From contig NZ_CP043761.1 in NCBI RefSeq assembly GCF_008386395.1, positions 4,092,001 to 4,156,000 of the forward strand: a stretch of 64,000 nucleotides of DNA, written 5' to 3'. The DNA is from Paenibacillus sp. 37 (GTDB taxonomy: Bacteria > Bacillota > Bacilli > Paenibacillales > Paenibacillaceae). The notes beneath the pieces are model-generated. The model was not told the origin of the DNA, did no database searches, and saw only the letters and a program-made list of their open reading frames with translations. The position numbers were made by a program, and so were the translations under genes. This document shows positions 1 through 8,936 of this stretch, one piece after another; the stretch's first letter is position 1; each line of letters opens with the position of its first letter.

Positions 1-184
1 CAAATTAGATGAGCAGTGGTTTTTTTATTTCCATTTCTCGATGTTACTCGATCATTTTTTCAATTAGCAATATAAGGTATTAACCCTGTCCTTTATTTCT
101 ATATCGCAAATACAAATACTCCCCTCTTTTCCCTCCAACCTCATAACGGATATGCATATCATCGCACTTCGTCTCTTCTATGTT

Positions 185-213
185 TTGTCTTTTGTCTAAT
201 CCGGTGGTACGAT
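185..213 (+). promoter_or_regulatory. Candidate sigma-A promoter of the amidase gene
   Basis: A TTGTCT -35 box and a TACGAT -10 box are separated by 17 bp, about 50 bp upstream of the amidase start. The remaining upstream 180 bp are AT-rich and I see no other recognisable element there. Assigned by eye only. Confidence 0.4.
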
Positions 214-261
214 GACATATGGAATAAACAGATGAATTATATTCAGAGAGGAACGATCATA

Positions 262-1758
262 ATGTCTTCATTCTCATATACCTCCTACGACGCTATAGGT
301 TTGGCTGAACTGATCCGATCCCGGGAAGTATCCCCGGTTGAATTGCTGGAAGCGGCGTTTGCACGCCTTGAAGAAGTGAATCCGCAACTTAATGCAGTTA
401 TTCGTACATATGAAAATCGTGCACGGGAGGAAGCCAGTTTGGTTCGCCCTGGAGAACAACCTTTTGCCGGTGTGCCCCTGCTCCTGAAAGATATCTCGCA
501 ATCCTTGGAAGGTGAATTTCTCACTTCAGGCTCCCGTCTGTTCAGCGAGCATCGCGCATTACGCAATTCCAATTTTGTCACTCGACTCCGTGATGCGGGT
601 TTTATCATCATAGGACATACGAATACGCCCGAATTTGGCTTGAAAAATATTACGGAGCCCCGCCTCCATGGCCCAAGTCGCAATCCCTGGAATATCAATC
701 ACTCTCCAGGTGGATCTAGCGGTGGTGCCGCTGCCGCTGTAGCTTCGGGTATTGTTCCTCTGGCCGGAGCCAGTGACGGAGGCGGTTCGATTCGTATCCC
801 GGCTTCCTTTAGCGGATTGTTTGGATTGAAGCCAACCCGCGGGCGCACTCCTGTAGGACCGGGAGTTGGTCGTCAATGGCAAGGCGCATCGATTGATTTT
901 GCCCTCTCTCGCTCGGTTCGGGACAGTGCTGCATTGCTTGATACCTTACAAGTCATACAGCCTGAAGCTGCATTTCATGCGCCACTCTTTCCAGGCAGTT
1001 ACTTGGCAGATATGAGCTATCCACATCAACGCAAACTGAAAATTGCATACACAACCGATTCGCCCGTAGGTACACCCGTCAGCGTAGAAGCCAAAGAGTC
1101 TGTACTCAAGCTCGTTTGCTGGTTGGAAGATCAAGGTCATCATGTTGAAGAAAAACTCAGTCCAGTCAATGGAGTTAGGTTGATGGAGAATTATTACATG
1201 ATGAACAGTGGTGAAATGGCCGCGATGATCTCTTCCATGGAACGATCCATGGGTCGGGCTCTGACCTCCGATGATATGGAGATTGAATCCTGGGTTCTGG
1301 CTGAAGCTGGAAAAAAGGTGTCCGCCGCGGAATTTGTACATAGCTTAGCTGAATGGGATGTAGCTGCAGCTCAGATGTCCACCTTGTTTGAGCGTTATGA
1401 CTTCTATGTCACACCCGTTAATGCTTTTTCTGCGCCTAAGATTGGAGAATTAACACCTCAAGACGAACAGATCCGTAATCTGATGCGAATTAGTGAGTTG
1501 GACAAGACCCAGCAGCAGCAACTCATTTATGAAATGTTTGAGCCCAGTCTTACGTATACACCTTTCACCCAGCTTGCAAATCTGACCGGCCAGCCTGCGA
1601 TAAGTGTACCTCTTCATATGACACCAGAAGGTTTGCCAATGGGTGTACAGGTTATGGCAACCAAAGGCCGTGAAGACTGGTTGCTGCATCTCGCTGGTCA
1701 GTTGGAAACATCCGAACTTTGGATTGGGATGAAAGGTAATCCTCTGTTCCCAGCATAA
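262..1758 (+). CDS. Amidase signature family amidase
   Basis: A serine hydrolase of the amidase signature family, which cleaves carboxamide bonds with a Ser-cisSer-Lys triad. The triad is visible: Lys at about residue 76 (LLKDI), the cis-Ser in the GGSSGG glycine-rich stretch near residue 153, and the nucleophile in SDGGGSIR near residue 176. The length (498 residues) is normal for the family, and there is no signal peptide, so it should be cytoplasmic. An ATG ten codons upstream is possible, but the AGAGAGG site lies correctly before the ATG at 262. The substrate cannot be read from the sequence. The fold also covers allophanate hydrolase, GatA and acylamidases. GatA is unlikely because no gatB or gatC is adjacent. 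The next gene is a DUF1989 protein, a family often found with urea or allophanate metabolism. Confidence 0.85.
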   Translation: MSSFSYTSYDAIGLAELIRSREVSPVELLEAAFARLEEVNPQLNAVIRTYENRAREEASLVRPGEQPFAGVPLLLKDISQSLEGEFLTSGSRLFSEHRALRNSNFVTRLRDAGFIIIGHTNTPEFGLKNITEPRLHGPSRNPWNINHSPGGSSGGAAAAVASGIVPLAGASDGGGSIRIPASFSGLFGLKPTRGRTPVGPGVGRQWQGASIDFALSRSVRDSAALLDTLQVIQPEAAFHAPLFPGSYLADMSYPHQRKLKIAYTTDSPVGTPVSVEAKESVLKLVCWLEDQGHHVEEKLSPVNGVRLMENYYMMNSGEMAAMISSMERSMGRALTSDDMEIESWVLAEAGKKVSAAEFVHSLAEWDVAAAQMSTLFERYDFYVTPVNAFSAPKIGELTPQDEQIRNLMRISELDKTQQQQLIYEMFEPSLTYTPFTQLANLTGQPAISVPLHMTPEGLPMGVQVMATKGREDWLLHLAGQLETSELWIGMKGNPLFPA

Positions 1759-1862
1759 ACGCAATATTTTACACGTTTCTGATGAGTAATCTTTCATCCA
1801 CTCTATTCTTATTTTTCATATTCGCATGCCTACATTACTTGCTATAGTGCATGAAAGCAATG

Positions 1863-1902
1863 TCGTCTCCGCATACTGAAGTAAAAAGACATCGGAGGAG
1901 AC
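1863..1902 (+). promoter_or_regulatory. Possible Shine-Dalgarno-sequestering hairpin
   Basis: GTCTCC at 1865-1870 is the reverse complement of GGAGAC at 1897-1902, which overlaps the ribosome binding site of the DUF1989 gene. A second pair, ATGTC at 1860-1864 and GACAT at 1888-1892, would compete with it or form a pseudoknot. Translational control is possible but unproven. Confidence 0.25.
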
Positions 1903-1906
1903 AGTG

Positions 1907-2524
1907 ATGAATTCAACGGAATCTCATAAACAATCTATTCACATTCCTGCCAAGACAGGCTACGCTCTTAGAGTGAAAAAAGGCTCACTGATCCGTATAA
2001 CTGATTTGGAAGGGCAGCAAGTGGTTGACTTTGTCGCTTATGATGCACAGAATATTAATAATCGGCTTGATCCCGGGGTAACCCTCGATGTCCTGCGCAA
2101 TTACAGAATTAAACCGGGGCAATGCCTGTATTCCAACCGTTATAAACCTCTCATTTCCATTGTCAGTGAAACTGTAGGCATTCATGATTTTTTCAATTCG
2201 GCCTGTCGTCCGGAAATGTATGAGGTCTTATATGATAAAAAGGACCATCCCAGTTGTTATAATAATCTGAATACTGCTCTTGAACCTTTCGGTATCTCTC
2301 CCCCGGATCAACATTATCCTTTCAATCTGTTTATGAATTCCGTAGTAGATGGTGAAGGCAAAATTGATGTTATCGCTCCCGAATCATGTGCAGGGGATTA
2401 TGTTGAAATGGAAGCTTTGATGGATCTGATCATCGGTTTATCGGCTTGTCCGTGCGAGGAAAGTTCTTGCAATGGCTATCATTGTACACCTGTTCAACTC
2501 GATGTGGAGTCGCCTGCTGGTTAA
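1907..2524 (+). CDS. DUF1989 (urea carboxylase-associated) family protein
   Basis: This 205-residue protein matches the DUF1989 family by its general layout: an N-terminal beta-rich part (VKKGSLIRITDLEG, QVVDF), a central FFNSACRPEMY segment and the SSCNGYHCTP C-terminus. Family members accompany urea amidolyase genes, and some form carboxyguanidine deiminase subunits in guanidine degradation. Several Cys and His residues (ACPCEESSCNGYHC near the end) could bind a metal. The start is the ATG at 1907, eight bases after GGAGG; a GTG one codon earlier is too close to that site. It follows the amidase by about 150 bp on the same strand. A role in degrading a urea-like or guanidine-like compound is inference from family and neighbour. 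Confidence 0.7.
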   Translation: MNSTESHKQSIHIPAKTGYALRVKKGSLIRITDLEGQQVVDFVAYDAQNINNRLDPGVTLDVLRNYRIKPGQCLYSNRYKPLISIVSETVGIHDFFNSACRPEMYEVLYDKKDHPSCYNNLNTALEPFGISPPDQHYPFNLFMNSVVDGEGKIDVIAPESCAGDYVEMEALMDLIIGLSACPCEESSCNGYHCTPVQLDVESPAG

Positions 2525-2641
2525 AGTGCTATATCCTCACAGTTTGTTCTAATTCACTCCTTGCGGGAATACGATGACTTGTACCCATTTTATGTGACTA
2601 CTGGTACAATTCGTCGAACCCGTTAAGGAGTGAACGTATTT

Positions 2642-3268
2642 ATGTCTGTACTGTTCAGTTATATTATTCTGGGAATATCATTGTCCGCTCCAATCGGTCC
2701 GATTAATGCTGCTCAACTGGACCGTGGAGCTCGACATGGATTCATGCATGCCTGGATTCTAGGACTCGGAGCTATGTTTGCAGACTTGGTGTATATGCTG
2801 CTGATTTATTTTGGAGTTGCCCATTTTCTGGACACGCCGTTTATGCGCTCTTTTCTCTGGTCATTTGGCAGTTTTATTCTGATTTACACGGGAGTGGAAA
2901 CGCTCTCGAAGCTGAAACAGGGGATTCAAGGTACATCTACTGCGGAGGCGACTGTTCGAAAATCGTTTATTTCTGGCTTTTTGATGGCTCTGTCCAATCC
3001 ACTGAATATTTTGTTTTGGCTTGGGATCTATGGCTCCATTCTCGCGACAACTGTAAAGCATACGGACACCGCTCATTTACTGCTCTACAGTTCAGGCATA
3101 TTTATTGGCATTCTGGTGTGGGATGTCATTATGGCTGGAATGGCCAGTCGATTCCACAAACATAGCAGTGAAAATGTATTGCGCTGGATCTCCATCATTT
3201 CGGGAATCTGCCTGATCGGATTTGGTTTGTATTTCGGTTACGAAGCTGTGCGTTCCATATTTTTCTGA
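2642..3268 (+). CDS. LysE family amino-acid exporter
   Basis: A membrane protein of about 209 residues with roughly six hydrophobic segments and the family's N-terminal signature (SAPIGPINAAQL, about residues 15-26). LysE/RhtB proteins export amino acids or similar small solutes by proton exchange. The start is the ATG at 2642 with AAGGAG 11 bases upstream; a GTG at 2630 lies inside that site. The TGGTACAAT extended -10 sequence at 2602-2610 may be its promoter. The central ANPLNILFW-like motif (here LSNPLNILFWLG) is typical. The substrate is unknown, and the flanking genes are of mixed function. Confidence 0.8.
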   Translation: MSVLFSYIILGISLSAPIGPINAAQLDRGARHGFMHAWILGLGAMFADLVYMLLIYFGVAHFLDTPFMRSFLWSFGSFILIYTGVETLSKLKQGIQGTSTAEATVRKSFISGFLMALSNPLNILFWLGIYGSILATTVKHTDTAHLLLYSSGIFIGILVWDVIMAGMASRFHKHSSENVLRWISIISGICLIGFGLYFGYEAVRSIFF

Positions 3269-3350
3269 CAATAAAATCAGGCTGGACAGTCACCCAACTT
3301 CCCCCACATTAATACTGTAACGGTATCATGTGGAATGGAGTTGGGAATCA

Positions 3351-4112
3351 ATGGCGGAGCTGTATAGTGCCGACGAAATAAATAGTTTATATGAGCGTCT
3401 ACCATCTTGGCAGCAGGACGCTTATTCGCAATTTGCAGATATGATCGCCGATGAAAATAATACGTATCCATGTGTACCTGGACGAATGGGATTTCTGTCC
3501 GGACATTTGAGGTATGGCTTTACGTGTGACCCCCGATCTGAACAAGCTGCCGAAGATATGGCGGATCTGCTTAGACAATATGGTCCTGTATCCAGAGACA
3601 CCGGTCATTACGCTTCCATGGTTGTGATCTGTGATACGCCAACTGATCTGAAAGATCATACAACGGTAGAGCAATATCAGACGTTATTCTGGCAAATGCT
3701 TAATCGGGTAAGTTCACACGATACCGAGCCGTGGCCAGAACATATTTCAACCGATCCTCATGATTCATCATGGGAATTTTGCTTTGGCGGAGAGCCTTAC
3801 TTTTGTTTCTGTGCAACTCCTGCACATGAACTCCGAGCCAGCCGGCATTTTCCTTATCTCATGTTTGCTTTTCAACCACGGTGGGTATTCGAATCCATTA
3901 ATGACAATACCCCTCTTGGCCGTAAAATGAAAACCTTGATTCGCAAACGTCTCGCTGCGTATGATGCTGTACCTGCTCACCCTTCGCTGATGTGGTATGG
4001 TCAGCAAGATAATCTGGAATGGAAACAGTATTTCTTGCCTGATGATGAGCAGACACCCTCCAAATGTCCATTCATGCGGATGAAGCAAGCCCTAGGCAAG
4101 TTGACGAAATAA
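3351..4112 (+). CDS. YqcI/YcgG family protein
   Basis: A soluble protein of 253 residues resembling the YqcI/YcgG family of Bacilli. The family pattern is seen in the YPCVPGRMGF segment, the WEFCFGGEPYFCFCATPAHELRASR segment split over residues about 140-165, and the FAFQPRWVFE segment. The biochemical function of the family is not established. The start is taken at the ATG at 3351, with GGAG about ten bases upstream; an ATG seven codons earlier has no site. The gene is convergent with the permease downstream. Confidence 0.7.
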   Translation: MAELYSADEINSLYERLPSWQQDAYSQFADMIADENNTYPCVPGRMGFLSGHLRYGFTCDPRSEQAAEDMADLLRQYGPVSRDTGHYASMVVICDTPTDLKDHTTVEQYQTLFWQMLNRVSSHDTEPWPEHISTDPHDSSWEFCFGGEPYFCFCATPAHELRASRHFPYLMFAFQPRWVFESINDNTPLGRKMKTLIRKRLAAYDAVPAHPSLMWYGQQDNLEWKQYFLPDDEQTPSKCPFMRMKQALGKLTK

Positions 4113-4168
4113 TCTTAAAGCACTCATTAATCCGTTGTGCGACATCCACGAAAGTTGCTGAAAGGTAC

Positions 4169-5515
4169 TTATGGTTTGGATGGTGCTGACTGCGGTGGTT
4201 TCGAGCCACGAACCTTATGAACAACATACGTGATGATCCCAAGAAATACGACAAGTCCCACACTTGCCAGCAGACCCGTTCTGCTGGCTTTTTCCATCGC
4301 TGTTCCGGCCACAGCGGCCACAATTAATACCATGGCAATCCACACTTTGATGCGATTCCACTTCACAGGCTTCATTTTTTTAATGTACGTGATGCAGATG
4401 AGCAGCCATGTATACATTAATACCAGACTACCTGCTGTCGTCACATATTCAAACAAACTCTTGGGCATCCATAATGCCATCAAGGTAGACAGGACTAATC
4501 CAGCCGCTGTACAGCACAATGCCTGAAGTGGCATGTCCTTTTTTCCCCAGGTCTTCGTGAACAGCTTTGGTGCATCTCCATCTTCTGCGAGTTTCACCAA
4601 CATGGACGTAATGGCATATAACGAAGCCACCATCGTCGAGAATCCGGCTATAATCAGAATTCCGTTGAGAATGTGGACCACAACGGTTAATCCAATGGTT
4701 GACATGGCTTTGACAAGCGGGCTTTCATCTGGAGTTAACTGAGTTGAAGGCACAAGCAACAGGATCAACGCAATTGAAATCACATAGAGTGTACTCACCG
4801 ATAATAACATTACTCGACCTGATTTCACTGCATCTTTTGGTTCTTTCAGGTTAGCTGCCATCAACCCCATAACCTCGATCCCGGCAAAAGCAAAGAATGC
4901 ATAGATGAAACCGGTCCATACGCCTTTACCCCCATGCGGGAACCACTCATTCTTCAATTGCTCTGGTGTCACTTTTACCGGTAGCCAACCTAGACAAGCC
5001 GCTCCTGCTATAGCTATAAATGCAACCGTTGCAGCAAGTTTGATTACAGCAAGAATATTCTCCGTTTTGGTTAATCCCTTTGCTCCCAGTGCAGCAATGA
5101 AGAGACCTATAGCGGCATAGATCGCAACAAATGTCCAAAGCGGAAACTTGGGAAACCAGAATTGAGAGAACAGCCCAAGTGCCGTTAATGAGCTGCCCAT
5201 GATGAGCATTTCAGAGAACCAGTACATCCATCCACTACCAAAACCAGCCCAAGGTCCGAATGCTTCGCCTGCATACGTTCGAAAAGCGCCTTCCTTTGGA
5301 TCTTCTGCGGTCATCTGTGCCAGCGCACCAAATACAAAGTAAGTACCTGCTGCCGCCAGCACCAACAATATAAGTACGGATATCCCAGCCCAATGAATCG
5401 CCAGACTGGTCCCTAGAAAAAATCCCGTTCCCAGTGTGCAACCCGCGCCAAACAGGGATAAGCTGACCCAACTTAGTTTTTCGTCGTCGTTTTTACGGTG
5501 TTGCTGACTTTTCAT
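4169..5515 (-). CDS. APC superfamily amino-acid permease
   Basis: A 448-residue integral membrane protein with about 12 predicted membrane segments. It has the APC first-helix signature (LFGAGCTLGTGFFLGTS), where the helix break forms the substrate site, and a GAFRTYAGEAFGP segment after helix 2. It should import an amino acid or amine by cation symport. The N-terminus is short and basic, and the start is preceded by GGAGGAG at the right spacing. It stands alone, after 640 bp of non-coding DNA upstream. The substrate cannot be read from the sequence. Confidence 0.82.
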   Translation of the reverse strand: MKSQQHRKNDDEKLSWVSLSLFGAGCTLGTGFFLGTSLAIHWAGISVLILLVLAAAGTYFVFGALAQMTAEDPKEGAFRTYAGEAFGPWAGFGSGWMYWFSEMLIMGSSLTALGLFSQFWFPKFPLWTFVAIYAAIGLFIAALGAKGLTKTENILAVIKLAATVAFIAIAGAACLGWLPVKVTPEQLKNEWFPHGGKGVWTGFIYAFFAFAGIEVMGLMAANLKEPKDAVKSGRVMLLSVSTLYVISIALILLLVPSTQLTPDESPLVKAMSTIGLTVVVHILNGILIIAGFSTMVASLYAITSMLVKLAEDGDAPKLFTKTWGKKDMPLQALCCTAAGLVLSTLMALWMPKSLFEYVTTAGSLVLMYTWLLICITYIKKMKPVKWNRIKVWIAMVLIVAAVAGTAMEKASRTGLLASVGLVVFLGIITYVVHKVRGSKPPQSAPSKP

Positions 5516-5628
5516 GAAGCTCCTCCTTCTACCTTATCCCCTTACGATTTACAGGTCATGGAGGTTTTATGTCTGTATTGCCAAAAAGAATTATTATTAG
5601 TTTACATAATATTTAATATGTTTCATTT

Positions 5629-5688
5629 ATTCTGATGATGCTTTTAAGCTGTATGCTTTTTAAGCTGTATGCTTTTTAAGATCAGAAT
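5629..5688. repeat. Tandem 16-bp repeats inside an inverted repeat
   Basis: ATTCTGAT at 5629-5636 and its reverse complement ATCAGAAT at 5681-5688 enclose about 2.75 copies of ATGCTTTTTAAGCTGT (5638-5652, 5653-5668, 5669-5680). The block lies about 110-170 bp upstream of the permease start. It could be an operator array, a structured leader or slippage-prone DNA. Confidence 0.6.
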
Positions 5689-6114
5689 AAAGATATATTT
5701 TCAATTCTATTTAAATCCGCAAAAAAAGTGGTTGACTTCAATCGCTTAGAATGGTTTTCCTTTTAAACATGGTGGTGCGTCAATGTGGCTATATGAGAGA
5801 TGGTAACTAAGGTGGGAAAATGATCTCTCTATTGTGAATTTTTCATATGTTGAAATTTTATAAAATAAGTCGTTATTTCTTTTAAATTGAACGTAGACTG
5901 TTACTTTTTCGTATTTTCTCAATAGCTTCGTCGTTTTTTATAAATTTAGTCGTTTATAAGAAGGGCTGCCTCCTGGGATTTTTCCTTTTTATCCTTTTTC
6001 ACCAGTTTTCGAACTAGGCTGACGTATAGGCATTATCCCCTAAAATTTATCGCAGCCTCTGTTCGAATACTGTTATGAATTTTTCATATATTGAAAATAT
6101 TTTATGTTGGTCAT
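5689..6114. other. AT-rich intergenic region without a recognisable gene
   Basis: I see no convincing coding region here. It contains a near-exact direct repeat, GAATTTTTCATATRTTGAAA, near 5836 and 6078, about 240 bp apart, each itself partly palindromic. Short TAGTCGTT-like motifs also recur between them. The permease promoter probably lies in the left part, but no clear boxes stand out. Confidence 0.5.
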
Positions 6115-6140
6115 AAAAAAAGCCGCCATAAAGGCGACTT
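6115..6140 (-). terminator. Rho-independent terminator of the aldo/keto reductase
   Basis: On the minus strand AGTCGCC and GGCGGCT form a 7-bp stem with a 5-nt loop, followed by a run of T. It lies just after the reductase stop codon. Confidence 0.8.
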
Positions 6141-6156
6141 CGCTAATATTTCCAAT

Positions 6157-7050
6157 TTAAGTCCGGCCAGTCCAATCTGTTCCGGCGATTTCTTTCCATC
6201 GTGTTCTAATCTCATCATATATTTCCTGTGGTAATGTGCCTTTAGCCACAAGGTCGGCATTTTGCTGCCAGCGATTGGGCTTGGCTGTTCCTACAATAGC
6301 CGTATCTACTCCTTCGGTACTTAGCGTAAAACGCAGTGCTGTTTCCACCGCTGCCTGGGCATCCTCACCCAGAAAACCATAGTTAAGTTCACTTAAGCGC
6401 TTCCAGTATATGAATGGATAAGCCTCTTCCGAAAGTGTTTCATACGTCCAGGCCGCATTGGCAATAGGTCTTTTGGCCATTACTCCCATGTTTCTTTTTC
6501 TTGCCTCAGGCAACGTAAGATCAATTGCTTCCTGATCTGCGATATTTAATGAAGTCTCCAGGCTGTCAAATACTCCGGTCTGAATCGCATATAGCGCATC
6601 TGTTGTATCCCCACTATATCCGATAAATCTGGTTTTTCCCGTTTCCTTGGCACGTTGCAGTACTTCGATTACTGCTCCTTGTCGGAGTACTTCTTCAGAG
6701 CAGCTATGCAAATGGATAACATCCACATAGTCTGTTTTCAGCCGTTTCAGACTGCGTTCAATCGTTTGCTCCAGTACTTTGGCATCCCAATCCGGACCTT
6801 CAATCCCGGCAGCATGTCCACATTTGGTGAACAAATAGTAGTCATCACGCCGATGTGACAGCACCTCACCGATTAATTCCTCGCTGTCACCGTAACATTC
6901 AGCCGTGTCTATCACGTTTAATCCAGCATCCAGGGCACTATTCAGCAATGTCGCTACATCCGTTTTGGATACATTTTTGCCTATTTCCGCTCCGCCAAAT
7001 CCAAGTGTACTTACGTTCATGCCAGTATTACCGTACTTGCGCGTTTCCAT
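6157..7050 (-). CDS. Aldo/keto reductase
   Basis: A 297-residue NADPH-dependent aldo/keto reductase with the family's (alpha/beta)8 layout. The catalytic tetrad is visible: Asp and Tyr in NVIDTAECYGDSEELIG, Lys in LFTKCGH and His in VIHLHSC. The N-terminal segment is METRKYGNTGMNVSTLGFGG. It probably reduces a carbonyl of unknown structure in the cytoplasm. GGAGGAA precedes the ATG. It lies 134 bp downstream of an SDR oxidoreductase on the same strand and may be co-transcribed with it. Confidence 0.85.
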   Translation of the reverse strand: METRKYGNTGMNVSTLGFGGAEIGKNVSKTDVATLLNSALDAGLNVIDTAECYGDSEELIGEVLSHRRDDYYLFTKCGHAAGIEGPDWDAKVLEQTIERSLKRLKTDYVDVIHLHSCSEEVLRQGAVIEVLQRAKETGKTRFIGYSGDTTDALYAIQTGVFDSLETSLNIADQEAIDLTLPEARKRNMGVMAKRPIANAAWTYETLSEEAYPFIYWKRLSELNYGFLGEDAQAAVETALRFTLSTEGVDTAIVGTAKPNRWQQNADLVAKGTLPQEIYDEIRTRWKEIAGTDWTGRT

Positions 7051-7184
7051 GGTTATCTTCCTCCAAGTTCAGTGAATTGGGTACAGATAAATAGAAATAC
7101 AGATTAACTTCAACTTCCCTTATGTTATTACCCATGAGTTGGTTATGCCACCCACTTTTCCAGACTGCACCCAAGTTAATTTAT

Positions 7185-7958
7185 TTAGAAACCATAAATG
7201 GACATTCCACCGTCAACCAACAACGTTTGACCCGTTATATATCCCGCTGCATCTGATGCCAGGAATACAACTGGCCCTACCACTTCTTCCAGTTCTCCCA
7301 CTCGCTGTAGCGGTGTACGACTTACAATTTCCTGCAAATACTGGGGATCATCCAGCAGCTTTTCAGTCAAAGGTGTTCGGAAATACCATGGCCCTACTGA
7401 ATTGACACGGATTCCATACTTTCCCCATTCCAGTGCGAGCACTTTGGTCATATGAATTAACGCAGCTTTGGTCGCACCATATACAACCCCTGTCCGCAAA
7501 GCCGTATGCCCACCTACCGAAGAGATGTTAATGATCTTCCCAGTCCCACGTTCTTTCATATGCTGACCCGCTAATTGCGAAGCAAAAAAAGCCGATTTTA
7601 AGTTTGTCTGCATGATGGTCTCCCACTGCTCGTCCGTAACTTCAAGTGCTGGTGTCCGTATGTTCATACCTGCGTTATTCACCAGAATGTCCAGACTACC
7701 CATCTCCGAGATCGCCTCTTGAAACGTCTCTTCCAGTTGTTCTTTTGATGTCACATCCGCAGTCAGAGCTAGCGCTTTACGCCCCGTCTGTTCATAGATG
7801 TAGGCGGCTGTCTCCTCAATTTCTTTCATTGTTCGGGATACAAGTACAACGTCACTGCCTGACTGGGCAAGTCCTATCGCAACTGCTTTTCCGATCCCTC
7901 TCCCCGCGCCTGTCACCAGTGCTGTCTGTCCATCGAGATGGAATGTGGGTACGTTCAT
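7185..7958 (-). CDS. SDR family NAD(P)-dependent oxidoreductase
   Basis: A classical short-chain dehydrogenase of 257 residues. It shows the TGAGRGIG nucleotide site near the N-terminus, NNAG near residue 90, the catalytic Ser in INISSVGG and the YGATK active-site Tyr-Lys. The ending DGGMSIYGF and overall pattern suggest a glucose or gluconate dehydrogenase-like member, but the substrate is not certain. The start is the ATG at 7958, eight bases after AAGGAG; a GTG three codons upstream is too close to that site. A dispersed inverted-repeat element ends only about 24 bp before the start codon, so it must lie in the leader or promoter region. Confidence 0.82.
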   Translation of the reverse strand: MNVPTFHLDGQTALVTGAGRGIGKAVAIGLAQSGSDVVLVSRTMKEIEETAAYIYEQTGRKALALTADVTSKEQLEETFQEAISEMGSLDILVNNAGMNIRTPALEVTDEQWETIMQTNLKSAFFASQLAGQHMKERGTGKIINISSVGGHTALRTGVVYGATKAALIHMTKVLALEWGKYGIRVNSVGPWYFRTPLTEKLLDDPQYLQEIVSRTPLQRVGELEEVVGPVVFLASDAAGYITGQTLLVDGGMSIYGF

Positions 7959-7981
7959 GTGACTCACTCCTTCATCAGATT

Positions 7982-8208
7982 TATAAGTTGAACTAAAGAT
8001 TATTTACACTGACACTACGATGACAGAATAACCTTCCAATCGCTGTTATCCCCAGATTTTTTGATTCCCTTTTTCCGAAGGGGAAAATCCGGGGATAGCT
8101 TATGCTTCCGATGCAGCTTTCTTTCTGAAAGCTTTTAGGCGAACGCTTCGCTTTTTCAGGTTTTTTCTGTCCTCTCCGTTATCGTGTAAATGATTAGTTC
8201 AACTTATA
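7982..8208. repeat. MITE-like inverted-repeat element, copy 1
   Basis: A 227-bp element bounded by imperfect terminal inverted repeats of about 25 bp: the left end begins TATAAGTTGAACTA and the reverse complement of the right end begins identically, and both inner ends carry TTTACAC. It contains smaller hairpins (AGCTTTC/GAAAGCT; ATCCCC...GGGGAT). A second copy in the same orientation lies at 42609-42834. There is no coding capacity. It fills the space between the SDR start and the acetyltransferase stop. Confidence 0.75.
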
Positions 8209-8254
8209 TCGCATTCATGCAAATACTTGATATGTAAGTAAACCCCGATGGGAA

Positions 8255-8743
8255 TCAGGTTACAAAATACTGGCTTGGATTACCCAGTTCCGGATGGAAC
8301 TTCTCTCGAAAGCGGCCTCCGGTATAATCCCCTATAATTTTTCGCCAGAACGCCTGCGCAATGACATTGTTACGAACCTGGGTTACTTTCCATCTTCCTG
8401 GAAAACGTCTAAACAGCTCATAGGCTGCCCGAGTACCCAATCCACTGCGCCGATATTTTTGCATCACAAAAAACTCAGTCAAATAGTAGTCATTATCCTT
8501 ACTACCAGGCTCCAATTTCTCCACCAGAGCAAACCCTGCAGGTGCCCCGTCACTTGTAATCAAAAAAGGAAACTTGCGGTCTTCTTCTGCCCAGAATGCC
8601 TCCAGACCCGGATATTCCGGAAAAATGCCGTTACTGTCCACATCAATATTCAGATATTTGGTAAAATCATATAGATAAAATTGCATTAAATGCCGAATCA
8701 CCTGACTGCGTTCCCGGGGAACCAGTTCTATTTTCATATTCAT
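8255..8743 (-). CDS. GNAT family N-acetyltransferase
   Basis: A 162-residue acetyltransferase. The acetyl-CoA pyrophosphate loop is visible as QKYRRSGLGTRAAYELF (motif A, about residues 97-113), preceded by the YLTEFFV beta strand. Family members acetylate amines of small molecules or proteins; the target is unknown. The chosen ATG at 8743 is eight bases after AGGAGG; a GTG three codons earlier overlaps that spacing. It is a single gene facing away from xerS. Confidence 0.8.
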   Translation of the reverse strand: MNMKIELVPRERSQVIRHLMQFYLYDFTKYLNIDVDSNGIFPEYPGLEAFWAEEDRKFPFLITSDGAPAGFALVEKLEPGSKDNDYYLTEFFVMQKYRRSGLGTRAAYELFRRFPGRWKVTQVRNNVIAQAFWRKIIGDYTGGRFREKFHPELGNPSQYFVT

Positions 8744-8936
8744 CCGGTTCACCTCCTCTGCTTTACGTATACTAATTACTTTAAAGGTTTACGCGCCGAA
8801 GGGCAAGGAAGCATCCCCTACTTACTGCCTGCTTTAGTGAACAAGCTGTGAGCATGTAAATTATGGTACACTAGAGCATAGAATACGATTAAATTGAATA
8901 TTCATTTTATATGTTTTTCACATGGAGGTGTCGAAC

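Noticed and set aside
8760..8936. dif-like site for XerS upstream of xerS
   Set aside because: I looked for a 28-31 bp imperfect palindrome with XerS-type arms and found none convincing.
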